From Lineus longissimus (taxonomy: Eukaryota > Nemertea > Pilidiophora > Heteronemertea > Lineidae): a stretch of 64,000 bases of DNA. The position numbers and the translations under genes were made by a program. Positions 45,344-55,300 of this stretch are shown here, piece after piece; position 1 is the stretch's first letter; every line of letters begins with the position of its first letter. The DNA lies in the NCBI RefSeq assembly GCF_910592395.1, contig NC_088315.1, positions 19,200,219 to 19,264,218 on the forward strand. Direction: 5' to 3'. The notes beneath the pieces are model-generated. The model worked only from the letters and a program-made list of their open reading frames with translations. It did no database searches and was not told where the DNA came from.

Positions 45344-46844
45344 CGGAAAAATGAATTGTAAAAATGTACATATTCTAATTCTCGTGTTACTGGATAATGG
45401 GTAAATCTGGTGATGTGTATTTATCAGAGTGAAAGTGCATATGACTGGCCTCCCTTCATTATGAAGTGCCTCTTTAAACTCTGTGCCATAATCCCACAAG
45501 AAGGTCATCAAGCGGAGTGTCGATCAGAAGATCCTTACCCTTGGCCAAACATTAGCTTTATTCAGGGAAACTGCCATTCTTCATAGGTGTTGCTCGCGGG
45601 GGTGGGGGGGGGGGGGCAAATGCAGATATTGTTTAATGATCTGTTTCATTTGGTGAATTTTCTGCCGATTACTTCATCGAGTTTGATGTAAATTAGTAAA
45701 CTCCATCCATTTTGATGAAAATTATTCATTGTTTATAATATTATGAAAAGGAAATAATTTTAATTTGTTCCATGGGTGTATTATCATCCTTACCTAATGT
45801 ATATGTAAATTTGATAAGGTCGTCTTAAACCAGTAATTGTAATGTGAACTTCATAAATGGCTTCCATCGTACCGGTCATAAGCTTACATGCACAGGGTGC
45901 CGATTCAAAATAACATACCAGTTATGGGTGGCCGGAAATGACAAAACAGACTTGCTTGAATCCTATGTGGCTGGTGGAATTGAGTGACGAGACGAATGCA
46001 CTGCAAGATGTGCCTCTCTACACTCTAAATTCGTCTGACAAAGGATTCTGGAGTGTCCTTTGTCCATTTCCGGCTGCCGCAGCAGTTTTATAAGAATTTG
46101 AATAGCCACAATGATGAAGCCATTTAGTGTCAACTTAAGTTGTTTGTAGTGCGTGAAAGTGCTTTGTATTTATTAATTACTGCCTTCTTTTTCTCATCAC
46201 TCTGTTTATTTTGACAGGAGTGACATCAATGGCATTTTATTATTGTTTGTTTTGTAGTATTTTATGTGTTTTGTTAGAATGTTTAGGTGTGTTTGTAGTT
46301 TTCAAATTTAAATGGAAGTATATTATGTTAAGGTACATTATGTTAGTTAATGTAACAGGATCTCGTAAGTCTCTGGTTTAAATCAAAACAATTCATGATA
46401 AGTCTGTACACAAAGGTCAACTTTTTTTTAAAGTTTACCCTTTACCCTTTTTAGCCCTTTTTTGCCCTTTTTTACAGTCCTGATTTCATTAGAATGAATT
46501 CTAATATAGTTATTTTCATTCAATCATTGGGATAGGACGTCGGCCAATATTTGGTGACATTTTATAGAACCAGTTAAAATTTTATGGTTAACAGTATTTT
46601 CATGGATCTCATTTAAAATTCTCCGGTGTTCACCCAAACTGTATGAAGAAACTTGTAAGGTGGACAAAATAAATTTTATTTTCTCTTTATCATATATCTG
46701 TTCTAGTTCAATTAATTTCCTACATTTTGACAACTTGCCCTAGATGAATCTCTTGGCTTTGTTTATGAACCACCAGGATGAAGATTTTCTTCCGCATTTG
46801 CAATTTTTGAGATGCACGCTGGACAGTCAGTCCGTTTTCGATAA

Positions 46845-47150
46845 CAATGTCAGCTGTGCTAGAGAGTTCCACCATAGAGCCCAAGAGATCAGGGTGGTGT
46901 CCTTTGGCCAGTATTCCTCTCTATTCTTCATAAGGGAGCAGGTCTGAAGCCAAAGGGCCCCAGGGCTGTGTGGTCAGGGTGGTGTCCTCTGCCCAATATT
47001 CCTCTCTTCTTCATAACGAAGCAGGTCTGAAGCACTTGAGCTGGAGTCTGTTCTTCACATTCACACTCACATTGTGCAGATTCTCGTAAGCCCATTCCGC
47101 AGGTTTCTGAGTCGGCAGTGCCCTGTTCGTAGACAGTAGATCGTCACCTG
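46845..47150. mobile_element. Composite repetitive element, second copy
   Basis: Left GTCAGCTGTGCTAGAGAGTT, then GGCCAGTATTCCTCTCTATT twice, AGCACTTGAGCTGGAGTCTG, and GTAGATCGTCACCTGTTGCT. Inverted relative to 39480-40080. Confidence 0.85.
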
Positions 47151-48087
47151 TTGCTTACTGTCTGGCTGGCTGGTTGAGATCTTACTCAGGAAACCACTAC
47201 ACTGGGTGACGACTCCATATTACTCAAGACAAGGCCATGTGGCTGAGAACTAGTGGAAAGACTGATAGGACTATATTAGGAGCTGCAGGTTGTCACTAGA
47301 CTAAAGATCTTACTCGGACAACCACCTAACTGCAAGACGATTCCATTATTCATGTCAAGGCAACTCAGCCGAGAATTAGAGGGAAGGACTGATTGCAGCC
47401 CTGGGATGTCACTTGACTACCACAGCTCTCATTCGAAAAGACAAAGCTATGTTGAGACTGGTGTCTTGCTCGAGGACACCAAGACCCTCTTGGATGCCAA
47501 CCCATGACTTAATGATGAGTGTGGCTTTCAAGTCATTATGTCCAAGATGTTCGAACGGATGAACAAAATAGCACCGATTATCTCTACTCAACTGTGATCA
47601 ACTACTCAACAAGAATAGTTTGGTGGTGGTGGTGGTGGAGGGGGGGTTGGACTTACTGGGGTAAGATAATGGGTTTAGGGTGAGTGAGCTCGCGGGCTGC
47701 TGCAACAAGGGATTGCAAGTACATTGCCATAGCAACAAAACAAAATCAAAGTTCGATCAATTTTTCTTTACTCACAAGGAATTTTCATGATATCTTAACA
47801 ATACATCAATATAAATATAGATACGACTTTCATCAAATGTCATTTTGTTTAACAGCATCCACTCAACTAGATACCAAACCTACACTACTGTTGAACAGAA
47901 GGGAGGTTCAGGGACTGCATAAGAATGCTAACAACTTGAACTAATATCATTAGGGTACAGACACAAGAGCCCGAATCTGTCCCCCGATACACAAAACACG
48001 TGTCACATCAAATAAATTGTCAAGAAATTAAATCGTGACACCTCCCATCCTCTCCAACAGTAAGAAAAAAATTCACCCCTTACCATG

Positions 48088-48208
48088 GGGCGATATGAAT
48101 AAAGACTAGGAAATGCTTTTACTTAAAACTTCACGTACATTTACACTAGGCATTTCTGTACAAAATAGAAGTAAAAGCATTTACTAGTGTTTATTCATAT
48201 CACCCATG
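48088..48208. mobile_element. Palindromic MITE (ATATGAATAAAGACTAG family)
   Basis: GATATGAATAAAGACTAGG and the inverted CTAGTGTTTATTCATATC at the ends; GTACATTTACACTAGGC in the middle. Confidence 0.85.
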
Positions 48209-49310
48209 GAATGTATTTCTGTACAAGATCTTAATGTATATAAAGACAAACTAAATAGTGTTTCTAGAATCTATAAATAGAGTTGTTGCTGAAATAATGA
48301 CTGAACTGTCTGTTTATAATGCTGAGACACTCCTCCCTTGACCTTGTGCCGTCATGGCGTATCCAACTTAAGTACTACTGTTCTCAAGTCTACAGTGATT
48401 CACCAAACCTTATGCAAAATTGAAAAAAACTACAGGATGTCCCAACCAATTTAGGTAATTTCCCAACCAGTGAATAAATTACAGGAGTTGACTGCCATCT
48501 TGGATTCTGATTGATCTTTTAAACCCTTCTGCTAGCCTTCAACATGAAATCAAAAACCTTACAGAAATCGACACCCAATTGTATATGAAATCAAGTACAT
48601 CTTGCACACAAACGGTGATCTATTTCTTGGATATAGGCCCATACATGGGTATAATCAACTGCACATTTAATTATTGCACAATCGAGTCAATTAAAACAAT
48701 CAAAACTGTATAAGACACAAGTGGGTATGGTGCATGCACTTAATTAGCTTAAAGGCAAACGCTGTTAAATATTTGAATTATTTATTTGAATTTGAAACTC
48801 TCAAATTGTATAAGTATGTACTGAATGTGAATTTCAACAATGCCGTTGTGTACACAGATATTCAAATACTACAAGTACAATGTTTCTTTAAATTCGTATT
48901 CATAATAACTACACAACAGCATCAAGGACCACCAGTAATCACGAACGGCTTTACCCTTTAATTAGCTCACATTGTATACTCCATGTCACGAAAAAATGGC
49001 ACTGCACCTAAAAAAGTTTAGTAGAACAGCCAGGAAGTAGTCAGTACTTGGCTTCAAACTACTTAGTCTCTGTAATATACTTTGTCCGATTCTTGCAAAG
49101 TGAGTATTTACAGATACTTTGGACTTAGAAGTTTCAGATCATACATAATATTTTGTTCATTATGGTGCATTTTCTGAGCAAAACTAACAAAATTCAGAAT
49201 GCCATTTTCTCGTGAAAATAGACTATACATGTAGGCCCGTAGACAAGTATTTCCAGTAGGCCACAATATGAAAAGATTGCTAACATATGAGATAAAGTGT
49301 ACTTGTACGC

Positions 49311-52300
49311 CTAGACCGAGATGCTCCCATCCCTGAAGTTGGTCTTCCCGATGAGCGTATTGATGAGTACGCTCTTCCCCTTCTTGCTGTCCCTCACCGC
49401 CTGCTGCAGAATCTCCCGGATCTGATCCTCGTTGCTGCGGTCAAGTTTATAACCTTTGCCGCCGTAACCCTCGGCAACCACATGGTAGTCGGTGAACTGA
49501 AATTAGAACAGACGAAGTGTAAAAAATCTCTCAAACCAAATTTGTAAAATGCAACACAAAAAAGACATTTTTGGTTTCTTTGTCACAACCCATACACAAA
49601 TCTAATCTTGTTTGCAGCGGTCTATTAAGGACACTGTATTTGGTACTTGATTGGTAATTTCCAGTGAAATTGACCTCTATAATCAGGACACCTCTCAAGT
49701 AGGGACAGCATTGTGTCCTTGATAGAGATGTTCGACAGTATCATCAACTTACAGCCAGCTCACATCCCACATTGCTGCCAAACATTGGCACTTGTTCTCG
49801 GCTGATTTGAGTCCAGCAGGCGTCATTGCCAACCAGAGCTATCACAGGGGTCTGTAAAACAAGAGGTATACTTGTGAACAGGGGATCAGTGGCAGAGTGG
49901 TTAGAGCAGCGGGCCTATAACCAGGAGGTCGTAGGTGTGACACTCGGACCGAAATTTCAGCCAACTGAAGTGAAGTGACTCACAAGGTTCTGAGATCGCA
50001 AGAATCTCTTATAAGTTCTGCTGAATGTCCGTTTTTTAGACTTGCTGGGTGAGTAAAGTCAGCATTCATTTATCCCTACCTTATGTCGAGTAAATGTGTC
50101 GAATTCGGCGACACTGTATCCGAGGGAGCCGTCTCCATAGACGATCCACACGTTGCTTTCCGGTCGGCAGAGTTTGGCACCGAGAGCAAAGCCACCGCCA
50201 ACACCCAGGGTGCCGAACGCACCAGGGTCGAGCCACCTCATCGGTCCACGCGGCCTGTAAACAAGGGCACGACAAATGCAGAACTTGTACTTGAAAAACT
50301 ACAGTGAAAACTTTCTTTGGTTGTTCAAGGAATGGAACGTGACAGAGTGTTATCGTGGTTTCGCACCGAACACTTGTTCAGGTGCGAGTCAACAGCAGGT
50401 TACACATTTGTGACTCGCTCTACCAAAACTAGGCGCTTGTCGCATCTGAACTCGACAGGTTGATACGGACTTGTTGTTCATTTCCCTATTGTAGACCTTT
50501 TGTGAAATGTATTACAAACTGATTTGGTCACATTTCACAAAAGGTCTACAATAGGGAAATGAACAACAAGTCCGTATCAACCTGTCAAGTTCAGATGCGA
50601 CAAGCGCCTAGTTTTGGTAGAGCGGGTCACATTTGGTGATATGAATAAAGATCAGCAAATGCTTTTACTACATCTTTGTACGGAAAGGCCTAGTGTAAAT
50701 GTACATGAAGTTTTAGATAAAAGCATTTACTAGTCTTTATTCATATCACCCATTTACTACAAACAACTTTATTTTTCGTTTTTCGCAAGAAGGGGTACAT
50801 CCATGAACTTAAGGGATGCGAAAATGTATAACCTATTGGTTTCGTCTTTGGAAAATTGACCGTAAGGCGGGAATAAATGGACGAAAAATCTAAAAATTAT
50901 GATTTTGCAAACATGGAGAACACTGGCCCAGATTTCGGCCCCTGCCCTGAAAATGTCTGGTCGGCCCCCGAACCCAGGAATGCCCGCCTCTCACCTTAGG
51001 ATATAAGCAGCGCTCCCCACGAAGTCGCCACCGTCAGCCACAATGATACTATTCTCATCCAGGATGTCTTCAGTCGTGTGAAGCACCTTCAATGGATTCA
51101 AGTGGAATTCTGTCTTCTCTTCTGCTTTATCACTGTAACATTGAAAGAAATTATTTCAACTTTATGCCGAAATCTCATTCAGCAAGAAAAAAGTGAAGTC
51201 CGCTGAGCTGAAACAGTTATAAGTCTGCTGAGCTATGACCTAAGCCGCTGAATGGTTCACCCGAATCATCAGAGCTTATCACAGATTCCCTAGCATAAGG
51301 TGGCTATCAGTGATACCTCTCCTGCTGGTCAATCCCATGTTAACTCTCCAAGCAAGCCAGGTACCTATTTTTACACCTGGGTGGGAAGAAATAAGAAGGG
51401 TTAAGTGTCTTGCCCAAGGACATCAAGATGTAACATTGGTGATCTTGATGAGAGTAGGACCATCGACTGAATTGCCTCTAGTTGAAGGAATCAAACTTTG
51501 AAAACGCGCACCTATTTTTGGCTTCCTTCTCGTCATCTCTCGTTTTGAGCGTCTTGGGCCATTCGGTGTCGCAAGTGTAACCTTTGAGTGCCGCCTGAAG
51601 GGAGACGATGAAATTACCCGGGTCACCCTGGATCGCCTGTGTGGGCTTCCAAAACATGTCGCTGTTCTGAAACGAGAGTTTGGACAGAGAATTAAACTCT
51701 ATCTCTAAATCTTTTTATGCTTTGTCCAACTATCAGTTTGTTTTTCATTGATCCCCTTTCTGTGCGACAAAACATGAATTTTTCAATTAAGTTACCATGG
51801 TAACGAAATAAAGTTATTGTACACAATGGATATTTGTGTACCCTGACAATTTCAACCTTGTACAATTCATTTTTCAACTGATGCAATTTTCAGCTTATCA
51901 TTTTTGTTTCAAGCATGAAAGAGAAATGGTTTAAGCATTAACTCTTAATATTTATTGTACACTTAATAAGAACTCCACCTGAACTTTTGACATAATTCAG
52001 CCAGTAGGCCTATGACTTTGAAATTTGAAAAAGCTGAGGCAGTTACCTTGTAAAGCTGGACTTTGTCGCGATTGACAGCCACAACTTTTGATCGTCTGCT
52101 CAACACCTTACCATAGCCGAGGCGGAAATCACACACAGTACCTAGAAAACAGAATGGAGATTTCCTCTTTATGTTCTCCAGGTAAGTTTCAAAAAGGGAT
52201 TTTCGTCCGATCAGACACCCGAGCATGTGCTCCAGAACGGCCCACTCAGGGACACTGAGAGACTGGCCACATGGCCATACAGGGCATCAATTGAGACTAA

Positions 52301-55300
52301 GCTCTGGGGATCAAGGGAGAAACAAGAGGTGACAGGTTTATTAGAGACATAGGCCTGGTTCTTACAGTGCGATCCTCTTGCGATGCTCCAGAACTGCCCA
52401 CTCTGGGACACTGAGAGACTGGCCACATGGCCATATGGTGCATCAATGGAGACAGAGCTCTGGGGATCAAGGGAGGAACAAGAGATGACAGGTTTATTAG
52501 AGACATAGGCCTGGTTCTTACAGTGCGATCCTCTTGCGATGCTCCAGAACTGCCCACTCTGGGACACTGAGAGACTGGCCACATGGCCATATGGTGCATC
52601 AATGGAGACAAAGCTCTGGGGATCAAGGGAGGAACAAGAGATGACAGGTTTATTAGAGACATAGGCCTGGTTCTTACAGTGCGATTCTCTTGTGATGCTC
52701 CAGAACTGCCCACTCTGGGACACTGAGAGACTGGCCACATGGCCATACGGGGCATCAATAGAGACTAAGCTCTGGGGATCAAGGGGAGGAACAAGTGACG
52801 ACAGCCAGGTTTATTAGACACATAGGCCTGGTTCTGTGAGCTAGCCATAAAAGAAAATCGAACGCTAGGAATACGAATAAAACAAGTCAAAAGGTCGGTA
52901 GAAATAACGATCACGAAAATAAACTTACCAGCCAAAATGACCAGATCAGCCTCCTTGAGGGCATCCCGTCGCTGCTGCCTGATGTGGATGGGGCTGTTCC
53001 TCCCGAGCATGCCGCGAGACATTCCACCCAGAAAACATGGCACACCCATAGCCTACAAAGAGAATTAAAGCAAATTTCATATGAGCAATACAATGGCTGA
53101 TATGAATAAATTCTAGCAAATGCTTTAACTTCAATTTTGTACAGAAAGGCTTAGTGTAAATGTACATGGAGTTTTAGACAAAAGCAATTGCTCGTCTTTA
53201 TTCATATCACCCAATGGCTAATATCTATAAAGACTAGTAAATGCTTTTACTACAGTTTTCTACAGAGATTGCTAGTGTAAATGTACAAGAAGTTTAAAGT
53301 AAAAGCATTTACTAGTCTTTTATATATATCAGCCAATGCCCTTCCCACGCCTTAGGCATGATCAAAGCAGTAAAGGCATCATCAAGTCAAACGCAAGTTT
53401 GTGAATGGAACCCTATTGTCAACATGTTCAGATCAATTATTCAAATTGTATGAAATGCCTTACCTCTAAAGCCGCCCTCAAATCGTCAACAGGTGTTGGT
53501 GGCAACGTGGCCTGGCTTCCTAGTAGTATAACCGGCTTCTTGGCACGGGATAGCATCTCCGCAACACTCTGAACTGGAAAATCATAAAATGTAAGGTAAA
53601 GTGATACAATTATACCACGGGACGTGTCGTGACATCTTAGCAATATGCACGGCTTCTTGCGGGATAACCCCTTGTGAAACTCTGGAGGAGATCATAGTTG
53701 TGCGTCATCTAAGGCATCATTAGCTCTACAGTATCAAGCGATTGTTATGTAAGTAGGAGGAAACCGGAGACCCGGGAGAGAACCTACGCTGACGAAGAGA
53801 GTGCACTCTCTATCACATACATAAGTGTACCAGGACCGACTGGGAATCGAACCCGGGGCCTCCGAGGGGACAGGTGCTGATGTTTTCACTGCTCAACAGC
53901 TTAAACAAACAACTTACTTTGAGCAGACGACGCCATTGGGCGGTCAACAGGTAGCGGGGATGCGTCCCTCTCCTCCCAAGCACCGGCAAATAAGTTATTC
54001 AAATGATTCTTTAGGTACCTGAATCAGACAACAAGCATACTGTGGAACTATTTTTAGGAAACATTTTGACCTTGACCTACATTTCAAGGTCACAGGTCAA
54101 TCTGGCCCTTTCTTGCTGGTACAGTCATTGTGCATGCAAACTCACTGAAGCTTCGAAAATGGAAATTTTCGAATTCAAGTCAAATTTTCAAATTTTGGAA
54201 GGACAGTAGTTCGTAGTCTCTAATAGCCGGATTAAAGGCTGGCATAGTTTAAAGTTGAGTTGCTAATAGCCTAATTATAAGCTGGAGTAGTTCAGAGTTG
54301 GGAGTCACTAATAGCCTAATGATCAGCTGGAGTAGTTCAGAGTTGGGAGTCACTAATAGCCTAATGATCAGCTGAAGTAGTTCAGAGTTGGGAGTCACTA
54401 ATAGCCTAATGATCAGCTGGAGTAGTTCAGAGTTGGGAGTCACTAATAGCCTAATGATCAGTTGGAGTAGTTCAGAGTTGGGAGTCACTAATAGCCTAAT
54501 GATCAGCTGGAGTAGTTCAGAGTTGGGAGTCACTAATAGCCTAATGATAAGCTCGCAAAGTTTAAAGTTGGGAGTCACTAATAGCCTAATGATCAGCTCG
54601 CAAAGTTTAAAGTTGGGAGTCACTAATAGCCTAATGATAAGCTCGCAAAGTTTAAAGTTGGGAGTCACTAATAGCCTAATGATAAGCTCGCAAAGTTTAA
54701 AGTTGGGAGTCACTAATAGCCTAATGATAAGCTCGCAAAGTTTAAAGTTGGGAGTCACTAATAGCCTAATGATCTGATGGAGTGAAATACGTACATCCCG
54801 ACCACCTTTTGAGCGAGACTTTTCCCCTGACTGACGCCAAGCAGCTCCTTCTTGACTGTGTTATACGGGTATAACGTATCAATGGGGAACTCAATGAAAA
54901 CAGGACCTAAAACAAAACAAAAGAAGAATGAATAAAACTTGTTAAAAGTTGGTCAAGGATATCAACTATTTTTTATGTCAGGTGGCGACTAAAACTTAAC
55001 TTTTTTGCAATTTAAAAAAAACACAATTTCAGATTTTTCTCAAATTACCAAAAGAAAGGGTCAATACCAGGTGCGAGTGAACTCTTCACGGTGGTTCTCA
55101 TTGGGACATTAAACAACAGTGAGAAATGGAAAAAGCTGTGCCGCTTTGGGTTCATGGTATAGCCTTCGGTCATCTCACTCCATTGACCACATGACAACGT
55201 CGTGACGTCACGAGGCAGTGCTGGAGAATCACGACGTTCGAGAGGGCGACGTCTGGAAAGACGGCACAAACTGATTTGTTTTCATTTTATAAGATAATCA

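Larger units (their letters stand above)
45344..49310. other. Spacer between the convergent 210-aa gene and ILVBL
   Basis: No coding signal. Includes a G-run (about 45600), the composite repeat at 46845-47150, a (GGT)n tract near 47623, a palindromic MITE at 48088-48208 and an AT-rich MITE at 48745-48962. 3' UTRs of both genes are expected at its ends. Confidence 0.6.
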
